Origin: Roseateles noduli
Lineage (GTDB): Bacteria > Pseudomonadota > Gammaproteobacteria > Burkholderiales > Burkholderiaceae_C
DNA: 64,000 nt
Assembly (NCBI GenBank): GCA_002205125.1
Contig: NIOE01000016.1
Location: 62,001 to 126,000, forward strand
Direction of reading: 5' to 3'
Made by a program: the position numbers and the translations under genes. Below are positions 1-8,786 of this stretch, in pieces. Every line of letters starts with the position of its first letter. Position 1 is the stretch's first letter. Below the pieces are notes generated by a model. That model ran no database searches. It was not told the origin of the DNA and saw only the letters and a program-made list of their open reading frames with translations.

Positions 1-1
1 G

Positions 2-130
2 GACGGCGGTCGCATCGTCCACGAGGGCGCGCCGCACGATCCGGCGACGCACGACGCGCTGCAGCGCGTCTTCCATGGCCGCCTGCTGATTCTTCAAGTG
101 CAGGGCCGCTGGATCGCGCTCAACGAATGA
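2..130 (+). CDS. ABC transporter ATP-binding protein, C-terminal end (partial)
   Basis: Only the last 42 codons are present; the gene enters from the left edge of the window and stops at TGA 128-130. The visible tail (GGRIVHEGAP, then FHGRLLILQVQGRW) resembles the end of BtuD/FecE-type ATPases of cobalamin, haem or siderophore importers, where a GxIVxxG segment follows the ATPase core. No Walker motif is visible because the core lies outside the window. Its position directly before cbiA suggests the ATPase of a corrinoid importer; this is inference from context. Confidence 0.6.
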   Translation, partial: DGGRIVHEGAPHDPATHDALQRVFHGRLLILQVQGRWIALNE

Positions 131-179
131 GCGCGACCAGCCCCTCTGTCAACCAACGCCTGAGCCCGTTTCCCTCACG

Positions 180-1574
180 ATGACTGCCTGCCCTGCTTTC
201 CTGATCAGTGCTCCGGCTTCCGGCCAGGGCAAGACGAGCGTGACTGCTGCGATGGCGCGTGCGGCGCGTCGGCGTGGGTTGCGCGTGCGGGTCTTCAAGA
301 CGGGACCGGACTATCTCGATCCGATGGTGCTGGAGCGCGCGAGCGGTCACACCGTCTATCAGCTCGATCTGTTCATGGGCGGCGAGGCGCATTGCAGGGA
401 ACTGCTTGCGAGGGCGGCGGAGAGTGCCGACCTGATCCTCGTCGAGGGGGTGATGGGGCTTTTCGACGGCAAGCCGAGCAGTGCGGATCTGGCGGCGACG
501 TTCGGGCTGCCGGTGATCGTGGTGCTGGATGCTTCGGCGATGGCGCAGACCTTTGCGGCGTTGGCGACGGGACTGGCGCGATTCCGCGATGACATCCATG
601 TTGCCGGCGTGATCGCCAATCGTGTGGGCAGCGATGCGCATGCGCGCATGGTGGGCGAGGGGCTGCCGGAGGGCCTTCCGCTGATTGCGGCGTTGAAGCG
701 TGATGCGGCGCTCTCGCTGCCTGAGCGGCATCTGGGGCTGGTGCAAGCGCTGGAGCTACCTGACATCGACAAGCAGCTGGATGCGTGGGCGGATGCGTGG
801 GAGGCGGGTGCGGTTGGGGAATTCTTCCAGAGTGGATCGGAGACGGGAGGCCGGGGGCCCCTTTTCGTAACTCAAGGAGGGAATTTGCTTGCCGGTAGGC
901 AAGCAAAGGAGGGAGATGGAGAAAAGGGGCCCCCGGCCGAGCGTCTCGTGCTCGGTCGACCGTTGGAAGGCAGGCGCATTGCGGTTGCGAACGACGCGTG
1001 TTTCTCCTTCATCTATCCGGCGAATCTTGATCTGCTGCGTGAGCTGGGCGCCGACGTCCGCGAGTTCAGTCCGATTGCTGGCGAGGATGTTCCTGAGTGC
1101 GATGGGCTGTGGTTGCCTGGTGGGTATCCGGAGCTGCATGCGGAGGTGCTTCGCGAGCATCCGCGCTTCTTCGGTGCGTTGCAGGCGCATCTTGAAGCGG
1201 CCAAGCCGTTGCTGGCCGAATGCGGCGGCATGCTGGTGCTGCTTGATGAGCTGAGTGATGTCGACGGCAAGGCGCATGCGATGGCTGCGTTGATGCCGGG
1301 TCGCGCGGTGATGCAGAGGAGGATGGCGGCGCTGGGGTTGCAGACGATGGTCTGGCCGGAAGGCGAGCTGCGTGGCCACACCTTCCATTACTCCGCGATG
1401 GAGACGCCGCTCTCCCCCATCGCCACGGCGACGAACCCGAACGCCGGCCGAGCCGCCGAGCGTCTCTACGACTTCGGCTCGCTGCGCGCGAGCTACGTCC
1501 ACCACTACTTCCCGTCGAACCCGGGCGCCATTGCGGCGTTCTTCGGCGGTGCCGATTCTTCTTCCAAGCACTGA
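180..1574 (+). CDS. cbiA: Cobyrinate a,c-diamide synthase (CbiA type)
   Basis: Glutamine- and ATP-dependent amidation of the a and c carboxylates of cobyrinic acid, a cytoplasmic step of cobalamin synthesis. The protein has 464 residues, usual for the family. A P-loop (SAPASGQGKTS) lies at about residues 10-20, and the C-terminal glutamine amidotransferase domain carries the nucleophile Cys348 in LLAECGGM and a histidine-rich segment (ASYVHHYFP) near the end. Residues about 221-256 are encoded by a perfect nested palindrome (840-947) lying between the two domains and read through in frame, so the protein has a foreign, glycine- and charge-rich linker. It opens the visible cob gene series. Confidence 0.93.
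   Translation: MTACPAFLISAPASGQGKTSVTAAMARAARRRGLRVRVFKTGPDYLDPMVLERASGHTVYQLDLFMGGEAHCRELLARAAESADLILVEGVMGLFDGKPSSADLAATFGLPVIVVLDASAMAQTFAALATGLARFRDDIHVAGVIANRVGSDAHARMVGEGLPEGLPLIAALKRDAALSLPERHLGLVQALELPDIDKQLDAWADAWEAGAVGEFFQSGSETGGRGPLFVTQGGNLLAGRQAKEGDGEKGPPAERLVLGRPLEGRRIAVANDACFSFIYPANLDLLRELGADVREFSPIAGEDVPECDGLWLPGGYPELHAEVLREHPRFFGALQAHLEAAKPLLAECGGMLVLLDELSDVDGKAHAMAALMPGRAVMQRRMAALGLQTMVWPEGELRGHTFHYSAMETPLSPIATATNPNAGRAAERLYDFGSLRASYVHHYFPSNPGAIAAFFGGADSSSKH
840..947 (+). repeat. 108 bp nested palindromic element inside cbiA
   Basis: Outer arms GAGACG (840-845) and CGTCTC (942-947) pair exactly. Next, an 18 bp arm at 849-866 is the exact reverse complement of 921-938. In the centre, TTTGCTTGCC (884-893) pairs exactly with GGCAAGCAAA (898-907) around GGTA. 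The length is 36 codons, so the reading frame of cbiA is kept. This looks like a small mobile or REP-type palindrome inserted between the two protein domains. No second copy was seen in the window. Confidence 0.8.
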
Positions 1575-1584
1575 GCCCACGATC

Positions 1585-2046
1585 ATGTTCCTCGAATCCG
1601 GATTCGCCCACATCGCGCAGGCCCTGCTGTGGCCGGTGCTGATCCTTGTTGCCCTCGGCTTCGTCTATTCGCTGTGGACCGCAGGGGCCACGGTGATGGA
1701 GGCTGTGCAGCGCCGTCATCCCGGCTATCGCCAGTTGAAGGTCCACGCGACCAGCAACCTGGAGACGCTGGAGCTGCAGATCGTCCGCAGCCTGGAGGCG
1801 CCTCGCCTGCTGGGTCGTGTCGCGCCGCTGCTGGGGCTGATCGCCACGATGGTGCCGCTCGGCCCGGCGCTGCAGAGCGTCGCTGCCGGCCAGGGCCAAG
1901 CCGCGCTGGCAGTGTTCAGCTCGGCGTTCTCGGGCGTCGTGCTCGCGCTGGCCGCCGCGGCGATCGCGCTGGTCGTGTATTCGATCCGCCGTCGCTGGCT
2001 GCTCGCCGAGCTGCTGGTCATCAAGGCCGAACAGGGCTGGGCATGA
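1585..2046 (+). CDS. MotA/TolQ/ExbB-like proton channel protein
   Basis: A 153-residue inner-membrane protein with three predicted membrane helices at about 12-33, 80-98 and 112-133, the layout of the ExbB/TolQ/MotA channel family. Start ATG 1585 lies 10 bases after the cbiA stop; an upstream in-frame extension over the cbiA end is only shadow coding. Its stop overlaps the start of the next gene (ATGA at 2043-2046). The family forms proton channels that drive a partner protein. The partner here is most likely the following DUF2149 protein, whose helix resembles ExbD, and the driven machine is probably the exported CobN-like chelatase (inference). Confidence 0.82.
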   Translation: MFLESGFAHIAQALLWPVLILVALGFVYSLWTAGATVMEAVQRRHPGYRQLKVHATSNLETLELQIVRSLEAPRLLGRVAPLLGLIATMVPLGPALQSVAAGQGQAALAVFSSAFSGVVLALAAAAIALVVYSIRRRWLLAELLVIKAEQGWA

Positions 2047-2372
2047 GCGCCCGCCGCATCTCCATCCTCGCCGAAGAGGATGACGATCCGATGCTGTCCG
2101 CCGTCAACCTGGTGGACGTGTTCCTGGTGCTGGTCGTCGCGCTGCTGACCGCGGTCGCGCTGCAGCAGCAGTCGCATGCGGACGAGACGGTGATCCGCAA
2201 TCCCGGTCAGCCGGGGATGGAAATCATCGTGCGCAAGGACGGCCAGGAGATCAAGTACCGCGGCAACGGCGGCAACGCCGAAGGCCAGGGCGAGCGCGCC
2301 GGCGTCGCGTACAAGATGAAGGACGGCTCGATCATCTACGTGCCCGAGGCCGGGGAAGCGCCCAAGCCATGA
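2043..2372 (+). CDS. DUF2149 protein, ExbD/TolR-like single-span membrane protein
   Basis: A 109-residue protein with one predicted membrane helix at about residues 20-40 and a polar C-terminal half predicted to face the periplasm. The helix begins VNLVDVFLVLVV, with Asp25 placed as in ExbD and TolR, where an Asp at the start of the single helix carries protons. The DUF2149 assignment is from memory of the family. The gene overlaps the ExbB-like gene before it and the CobN-like gene after it by ATGA junctions, so the three are probably translated together. Role in energising CobN is inference. Confidence 0.78.
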   Translation: MSARRISILAEEDDDPMLSAVNLVDVFLVLVVALLTAVALQQQSHADETVIRNPGQPGMEIIVRKDGQEIKYRGNGGNAEGQGERAGVAYKMKDGSIIYVPEAGEAPKP

Positions 2373-5300
2373 GGATTGCTTCCTTGATGGTTCGCAGCCT
2401 CGCGGTCGCGGCCTTGGCGCTGTGCGTGCCGTTCGTGGCGAACGCGGCGAACAGGGCTTCGCGCGTGCTGTTCCTCAGCGTCGACATCACGCCCGCCGCC
2501 AAACATGCGCTGCTGGAGCGCGAGGGCAAGGCCCTCGGCTTCGACGTGAAGCAGATCGAGTATCCGCTACGCGGTGCACCGGTCGACAAGAATCCGGCGC
2601 TGGATCGCGCGTTGCGCGAGGCGGACCTCGTCTGGATCGACGTCCCGCATCCGACGGCGGAAGCGCGGCTGCATCAGATCGTCGATGCGGCGCTCCAACG
2701 CGCCGCCGTGCCCGCCCAGCGCGTGCTGTGGATTCCCGCCGGCGAGCCCGCAGCGACCGATCGAAGCCTGCGCGGCTATCTGCAGGCAGGCGGCCCCGCC
2801 AACACCCGCACGGCGTTCGCCGTCGCACGAGCGCAGCTCGATGGCAAGACCGCGCCCGACCTCGGTCCACCGCAGTTGATCCCGCAGCGCGGCATCCACT
2901 TCCCCGGGGCGCCCAGGCTCTTCGCCGATGCGGCGGAGTTCCGCGCCTGGGCCGCGCAGCAGGGACTGCGCGGCGAGCCGGTCGCGATCCTGCTGCACCG
3001 CTACCACTTCGTCCAAGGCAACACCGCGTGGCTGGACCGCTGGCTCGCGATGTTCCGCAAGCAGGGGCTGCTCGCGTACGCCGCGTTCAGCGGGCAGCTC
3101 AGCGACAAGCCGCTGTCGGAGCTGCTCGAACGCGACGGCCAGGTGCAAGCCCGCGTCATCGTCAACCACAGTCTGCTGCCGCAAGGCGCGACCCTGCAGC
3201 CGACCTTCGAGCGCTGGGGCGTGCCCGTGCTGCAGACGCAGCCCTACCGGCAGGACGAGGCGTCCGTGTGGGAAGGCAGCGAGACCGGCCTCGCGCAGGC
3301 CGACATCCCGTTCTACTTCGCGCAGCCGGAAGCGGCCGGGCTCATCGATCCGGTCGTCGTCGTCGCGCATCCGAAGCGCGGCGAACCCGAGCTCATCGAG
3401 CGCCAGGCCGCCAGCGTCGCCGGCAAGGCCGCGCGCTGGGTCGCGCTGCAGACAAAGGCGAACGCCGACAAGCGTCTGGTCGCCTTCGTCTACAACTACC
3501 CGCCGGGCGGGAGCAACTTCGGTGCGTCCTTCCTCAACGTGCCGCGCAGCCTCGCGCGCGTCAGCACCGGGTTGAAGGACGCGGGCTACGCCGTCACGCC
3601 GATCGCTGAAGCGGACTGGATCTCCGGCTTGAAGCCGATGCTCTCCGCGTACTACCCAGGCACCGACCTGCAGGCGCTGCTGGATGCCGACGAGGCCGAG
3701 GCGCTCCCGCTCGCACGTTACACCGCGTGGTTTGACGCGCTGCCCAAGGCCGTGCGCGATCCCATCGTCGCGCGTTGGGGCGCCCCCGCCAGCAGCCGCT
3801 ACGTGCTACGCGTGCGCGGCGAGCCGGTCTTCGTCATCCCTCGCCTGAAGCTGGACGCGCTCACCGTGCTGCCGCAGCCGCCGCGCGAAGAGACGCTGCG
3901 CAACGGGCAGGACCCGTTCATGCATCGCAGCAAGACGCCGCTGTCGCACCACTACCTCGCCACCTACCTCTGGGCGCGGCAGGCCGACGCCATCATCCAC
4001 TTCGGCACGCACGGCACGCAGGAATGGGCGCCGGGCAAGATCCGCGGGCCCGACGTGATGGACCCCGTGTGGTTGCCGCTGGGCGACACGCCGGTGATCT
4101 ATCCGTACATCGTCGACAACCTGGGCGAGGCGCTCACCGCCAAGCGGCGCGGTCGCGCGCTGATGGTGAGCCATCGCACGCCGAGTTTCGCGCCGGCCGG
4201 GTTCAACGCGCAGATGGCCCACATGCACGAGCTGATGCATGAGTGGGAAACCGTCGATCCCGGTCCGACCCGGCAGGGGCTGGAGCGGCAGATGGTCCAG
4301 CAGTTCGTCGAGCACAACCTGCATCGCGACCTGGGGTGGACCGCCGAGCAGATCACGGCGAACTTCAGTGGCTATCTGGAACTGCTGCATCCGTATCTGG
4401 ACCGGCTCGCGCAAAGCTCGCAGCCGAAGGGGCTGGCGGTGTTCGGCGTCGTGCCCGATGAGGACCAGCGTCGCGGCTCCATCCTGCAACTGCTGCGCGT
4501 GCCGCTGATCGAGGCGCTCGGCGAGGACATCGACGAGGCGTTCCTCATCAACCACGAGGGCGTAGCCACGGCACGGCCCGCGCGGTGGCTGGACCTCGCG
4601 CTGAAGGATGCGGAGGCGGCGAGCCATCTCGACCTGCGGCCGTCGGCCTGCATCGCAGCGGGAACGGCGGCGGCGGCCTCGGCGGCATCCGCCGTTGCGG
4701 CCGAGCTGAAGCATGCGGCGTCCGCGCCAGGCGCCGCGTCGAGCGCCCCGGCCGTCACCTGCGGCGACGGCTTCGTCCCCAACCGCGCCGCGCGCAAGCC
4801 GATCGACCAGGCCGCGCTGTACCAGCTCGCGCTGCGGGCGCAGGAGATGTCGACGCGGCTCTCGACCGAAGGCGAAATGCCCGGTCTGCTGCGCGCGCTC
4901 GACGGGCACTTCATTCCCGCGGCCTACGGCGGCGATCTGCTGCGCAATCCGGAGAGCCTCCCGACGGGTCGCAACCTCACGGGCCTCGACCCCAACCGGC
5001 TGCCGACGAAGCAGGCCTTCGAGGCCGCGCAGGCGCTGTTCAAGCGTTGGTATGAAGAGCAGGCCAAGGCCGGCACCGCGCCGCAGCGGCTGGCGCTCTC
5101 GCTGTGGGCCGGCGAGACGCTCCGCCATCAAGGGATCATGGAAGCGCAGGCGCTGGTGGCGCTCGGCGCCACGCCGGTGTGGGATGCGACCGGCCGGCCG
5201 ACCTCGATCAAGCTGCTCAGCCCGAAGGAACTCGGCCGTCCGCGCGTGGACGTGCTGCTGTCGATCACCGGCTCCTACCGCGACCAGTTCCCCGCGCTGA

Positions 5301-6562
5301 TGAAGCTGATCGACCAGGCTGTGGCCGCCGCCGGCGAAGCCGAGTCCGACAACGCCATCGCCAGCAACAACCGCGCGATCGCCGGCGAGTTGCGCAAGGT
5401 CGGGCTCAAGCCTGCGCAGGCGCAGGCCCTGGCGCAGGCGCGCGTGTTCGGCAATCCGGCCGGCGACTACGGCACCGGCATCGCCGACGCGGTGCAGGAC
5501 AACGGCCTCAAGGGCAGCGACGGCCGGACCGATCCGCGGCTCGGCCAACTGTTCCTGTCCACGATGAGCCAGCCCTACGTCGACGGCGAGCCGCTCAGCG
5601 TGCCGCCGGCGCAGGCGCAGCAGGCGCTGGGCGCGCACCTGCGCCACACCGACGCGGCGCTGATGTCGCGCAGCAGCCATCTCTACGCGATGGTCAGCAG
5701 CGACGACCCGTTCCAGTACCTCGGCGGTCTGGCCGCGGCGGCCAAGGTCGCAGGCAGCACCAAGGACATCGCGCTGCACGTGAGCCAGCTGCAGGACGCG
5801 ACCGAGCAGCACACCGAAACCGCCGCGCAGGCCATCGCGCTGGAGATGCAGAGCCGCTACCTGCACCCCGGCTGGCTGAAGGCGCAGCAGGCGGAGGGCT
5901 GGTCCGGCGCGCTGCAGGTGCTCAAGGCCGTGCAGTACAGCTTCGGCTGGCAGAGCATCGCGCCCGGCACCGTTCGGGCGGACCACTGGCAGAGCTTCTA
6001 CGACGTGCTGGTCAAGGACAAGCACAAGCTCGGCGTGCCGGAGTGGCTCAAGCAGAACCCGCAGGCCTATGCGCAGGCGCTGGAGCGGCTGGTGCAGGCC
6101 GACCGCATGGGCTACTGGAAGCCGGACGCGCAGACGAAGCAGGAGATCGCGTCGCTGTATCGCGACCTGACGAAGGCGGCGCCGTTGAACAACGAGCTGG
6201 CGGCGGTGCGTCGCTGGACGGCGGATCAACTGCCGCAGGACGTGCCGGCGGTGCAGCCGGCTTCGCCCGCCGCGCAGCAGCCTGCGGACAAGGCGCAGAA
6301 GCCGCCGGAGCAACGCGCGCAGCCGGCCGTGCCGCCGGTGCCTACCGTGCGCGGCCTCGCGCTGCAGCGCGTGCCGGAGCCGCCCAAGCCCAAGCCGGCC
6401 GCGCCGACGGCGCAGCGCCTCGAACAGGCGCTCGCCTGGGTCGCGATGGCGCTGCTGATGTGCGCCGGCGCGATCTGGCAATCGCGTCGATCGAATCCGC
6501 CGCACCGAGCGGGTCCGACTCTCCATAACGACAACAACTTGATCCCTCAGGGAACCGCATGA
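2369..6562 (+). CDS. cobN: CobN-like chelatase, exported and membrane-anchored
   Basis: A 1397-residue member of the CobN/magnesium chelatase H superfamily; the family signature THGTQEWAPGK is at about residues 546-556, followed by the conserved DTPVIYPYIVDN and AKRRGRA segments. Unlike cytoplasmic CobN it starts with a clear signal peptide (cleavage expected after VANA, residue 26) and ends with a Pro/Ala/Gln-rich stretch (about 1285-1345) and a membrane helix at about 1352-1373. An Ala/Ser-rich insert lies near 765-795. No cobS/cobT-type AAA+ partners are in the window; instead ExbB- and ExbD-like genes precede it with ATGA overlaps, and a TonB receptor follows, again with an ATGA overlap. 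It may insert or remove metal in a tetrapyrrole in the periplasm; the substrate is unknown. Confidence 0.85.
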   Translation: MRIASLMVRSLAVAALALCVPFVANAANRASRVLFLSVDITPAAKHALLEREGKALGFDVKQIEYPLRGAPVDKNPALDRALREADLVWIDVPHPTAEARLHQIVDAALQRAAVPAQRVLWIPAGEPAATDRSLRGYLQAGGPANTRTAFAVARAQLDGKTAPDLGPPQLIPQRGIHFPGAPRLFADAAEFRAWAAQQGLRGEPVAILLHRYHFVQGNTAWLDRWLAMFRKQGLLAYAAFSGQLSDKPLSELLERDGQVQARVIVNHSLLPQGATLQPTFERWGVPVLQTQPYRQDEASVWEGSETGLAQADIPFYFAQPEAAGLIDPVVVVAHPKRGEPELIERQAASVAGKAARWVALQTKANADKRLVAFVYNYPPGGSNFGASFLNVPRSLARVSTGLKDAGYAVTPIAEADWISGLKPMLSAYYPGTDLQALLDADEAEALPLARYTAWFDALPKAVRDPIVARWGAPASSRYVLRVRGEPVFVIPRLKLDALTVLPQPPREETLRNGQDPFMHRSKTPLSHHYLATYLWARQADAIIHFGTHGTQEWAPGKIRGPDVMDPVWLPLGDTPVIYPYIVDNLGEALTAKRRGRALMVSHRTPSFAPAGFNAQMAHMHELMHEWETVDPGPTRQGLERQMVQQFVEHNLHRDLGWTAEQITANFSGYLELLHPYLDRLAQSSQPKGLAVFGVVPDEDQRRGSILQLLRVPLIEALGEDIDEAFLINHEGVATARPARWLDLALKDAEAASHLDLRPSACIAAGTAAAASAASAVAAELKHAASAPGAASSAPAVTCGDGFVPNRAARKPIDQAALYQLALRAQEMSTRLSTEGEMPGLLRALDGHFIPAAYGGDLLRNPESLPTGRNLTGLDPNRLPTKQAFEAAQALFKRWYEEQAKAGTAPQRLALSLWAGETLRHQGIMEAQALVALGATPVWDATGRPTSIKLLSPKELGRPRVDVLLSITGSYRDQFPALMKLIDQAVAAAGEAESDNAIASNNRAIAGELRKVGLKPAQAQALAQARVFGNPAGDYGTGIADAVQDNGLKGSDGRTDPRLGQLFLSTMSQPYVDGEPLSVPPAQAQQALGAHLRHTDAALMSRSSHLYAMVSSDDPFQYLGGLAAAAKVAGSTKDIALHVSQLQDATEQHTETAAQAIALEMQSRYLHPGWLKAQQAEGWSGALQVLKAVQYSFGWQSIAPGTVRADHWQSFYDVLVKDKHKLGVPEWLKQNPQAYAQALERLVQADRMGYWKPDAQTKQEIASLYRDLTKAAPLNNELAAVRRWTADQLPQDVPAVQPASPAAQQPADKAQKPPEQRAQPAVPPVPTVRGLALQRVPEPPKPKPAAPTAQRLEQALAWVAMALLMCAGAIWQSRRSNPPHRAGPTLHNDNNLIPQGTA

Positions 6563-8703
6563 ACTCGAAGAACAGCAAGCCCCTGGCGCTGAGCGCCATC
6601 GCCAGCGCGATGGCCCTGGCTGCCTGCGCCGCTCAGGCGCAGAGCGCGCAGCAGGCGCCAGCTGCGAACGCCGCCCCCGACGCCACGACCTCGCGCACGC
6701 TCGACACCGTCCGCATCAGCAGCCGCGCGCAGCTCGGCGAAGCGGAGAGCGCCTCCGAGGGCGAAGTCGGCGTCGAGCGCCTCGCGCTGCGCCCGTTGCT
6801 GCGTCCCGCGGAGCTGCTCGAAGCGATGCCGGGCATGACCGTCACGCAGCACAGCGGCGACGGCAAGGCCAACCAGTATTTCCTGCGCGGCTACAACCTC
6901 GACCACGGCAGCGACTTCGCGACCTTCGTGCTCGGGATGCCGGTGAACATGGCCAGCCATGCGCACGGTCAGGGTTACATGGATCTGAACTTCCTGATCC
7001 CGGAGCTGGTCGACAGCCTGCGCTACCGCAAGGGCGCGTTCAACGCGGAGGACGGCGACTTCGCGACGACCGGCGCCGCGCGCATCGGCTACATGAGCGA
7101 GATCGACCGGCCCTTCGCGCAGGTGACGGCCGGGCCTTACGGCTACCGTCGGGCGCTGGCGGCGGGGAGCACGAAGGTCGGCGGCGGCTGGTCGATGCTG
7201 GGCGCGGTCGAGGGCAGCGTCTATGACGGTCCGTGGGACCAGGCGGAGGACCTGCATCGCCGCAACGCGGTGCTGCGTCTGACGCGCGGCGACGAGCGCA
7301 ACGGCGCGCACGTCGACCTGCTGAGCTACAGCGCCTCCTGGCGCGCGAGCGAGCACGTGCCCGAGCGCGCCATCGACAGCGGCGAGATCGGTCGCTACGG
7401 CACGCTGGTGGCCAACGACGGCGGCCGCACGCATCGCCACAGCCTGAGCGGCGGCTTCGCCTACAACCAGGGCAGCGGGCAGTGGACGGCGGACGCGTGG
7501 GTGGTGGACTACGCGCTGAACCTGTTCTCCGCGCCGTCGGGCTTCATCAACGGGCCGGACGGCGATCAGCATGAGCAGGCGGACCATCGCAAGCTCTGGG
7601 GCGGCTCGCTGAAGCATCAGCTGCCGGCCGCGTGGTTGCCGGCGGATCAGCAGGTGACCTGGGGGCTGCAGTGGCGCCACGACAAGATCGGCACGCTGGG
7701 GCTGTATGACACCGTCGATCGCGTCCGCACGCACACCGTGCGCGAGGACCGCGTCAGTCAGGACAGCGTCGGCGGGTTCGTGGAGCTGGGCAGCCGCTGG
7801 ACCGACTGGCTGCGCAGCACCGTGGGCGCGCGCTGGGACACGATGCGCGCGACGGTCTCGCCCACCGGCGGCGAGTTCAACATGGACAACGGCGGCAAGG
7901 CGAGCCAGTCGCAGTTCAGCCCGAAGCTGGGGCTGATCGCGCGCGTGGCGACGGACACCGAGGTGTATCTGCATTGGGCGCGGGCGTTCCGCTCGAATGA
8001 CGCGCGCGGCGCGACGACGACGGTCAATCCGGCCGACGGCAGCGCGACCGACACGCTGCCGCTGCTGGCGCGCACCAAGAGCACCGAGCTGGGATTGCGT
8101 ACCAAGCCAGCGAAGGGCTGGACCACCAGTCTGGCGCTGTGGCAGGCGAATCTCGCGTCGGAGCTGGTGTTCGTCGGCGACGAGGGGGTGACCGAGGCGC
8201 GCGGTGCGTCCAAGCGCGTGGGGCTGGAATGGTCCAACGATGTGCAGGTCGGCCGCGATTGGTTGATCGACGCGGACGTGGCGTGGTCGCGTGCGCGCTT
8301 CGTCGAGGCGACGGAGACTGAGTTCGGCAGCGGCAAGCGCGTACCCAACGCGGTGCCGTGGTCGGCGTCGATGTCGGCCAACTGGGCGCCGTCGGGACCG
8401 TGGTCGAGCGGGTTCAAGCTGCGTTATCTCGGCGCCTACGCGCTGGAGGAAACCGGCACGCAGAAGTCCAAGGCGGTATTCACCGCCAACTGGCGCCTGG
8501 GGTATCAGCTCAGCGACCGCTGGCAGCTGGGGCTGGACGTGCTGAACCTCTTCGACACCAAGGCCAACGACATCGAGTACTGGGGCGCCGCCTGCACGCG
8601 TGCCGAAGGCGCAGGCTGCAACAACGGCGAAGGCATCAACGGACGCCTCGTGCATCCGATGGAGCCGCGCACCTTCCGCCTCAGCCTGCGCGCGCGGATC
8701 TGA
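6559..8703 (+). CDS. TonB-dependent outer membrane receptor, cob-linked
   Basis: A 714-residue receptor with a signal peptide (cleavage near AQA/QSA, residue 28), a TonB-box-like segment (LDTVRISS, around residue 50), a plug domain with LLEAMPGM and YFLRGYNLDHG, and a long beta-barrel region. ATG 6559 overlaps the cobN stop, so it is part of the ExbB-DUF2149-CobN unit. It is therefore a candidate importer for the CobN substrate, probably a corrinoid or another metallo-tetrapyrrole; this is inferred from context, not from binding residues. A palindromic repeat follows the stop at 8734. Confidence 0.88.
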   Translation: MNSKNSKPLALSAIASAMALAACAAQAQSAQQAPAANAAPDATTSRTLDTVRISSRAQLGEAESASEGEVGVERLALRPLLRPAELLEAMPGMTVTQHSGDGKANQYFLRGYNLDHGSDFATFVLGMPVNMASHAHGQGYMDLNFLIPELVDSLRYRKGAFNAEDGDFATTGAARIGYMSEIDRPFAQVTAGPYGYRRALAAGSTKVGGGWSMLGAVEGSVYDGPWDQAEDLHRRNAVLRLTRGDERNGAHVDLLSYSASWRASEHVPERAIDSGEIGRYGTLVANDGGRTHRHSLSGGFAYNQGSGQWTADAWVVDYALNLFSAPSGFINGPDGDQHEQADHRKLWGGSLKHQLPAAWLPADQQVTWGLQWRHDKIGTLGLYDTVDRVRTHTVREDRVSQDSVGGFVELGSRWTDWLRSTVGARWDTMRATVSPTGGEFNMDNGGKASQSQFSPKLGLIARVATDTEVYLHWARAFRSNDARGATTTVNPADGSATDTLPLLARTKSTELGLRTKPAKGWTTSLALWQANLASELVFVGDEGVTEARGASKRVGLEWSNDVQVGRDWLIDADVAWSRARFVEATETEFGSGKRVPNAVPWSASMSANWAPSGPWSSGFKLRYLGAYALEETGTQKSKAVFTANWRLGYQLSDRWQLGLDVLNLFDTKANDIEYWGAACTRAEGAGCNNGEGINGRLVHPMEPRTFRLSLRARI

Positions 8704-8733
8704 AGAGGCTTCCTTACTGCCACCGCCGCTGGC

Positions 8734-8769
8734 CCTCACCCCTGCCCTCTCCCGCAAGCGGGAGAGGGA
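8734..8769 (+). repeat. 36 bp palindromic repeat, family 2, copy 1
   Basis: Contains the perfect hairpin CCCTCTCCCGC/GCGGGAGAGGG with a two-base AA centre. The 36 bp unit matches the reverse complement of 54019-54054 with one difference. Both copies lie just after a stop codon (31 bases after the receptor gene here), so they may shape transcript 3' ends; they lack a T run. Confidence 0.75.
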
Positions 8770-8786
8770 GAAAGAAGAGCACTGAC

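Noticed and set aside
6547-8757. 736-codon minus-strand frame opposite the cob-linked TonB receptor
   Set aside because: Shadow of the receptor gene, no motif.
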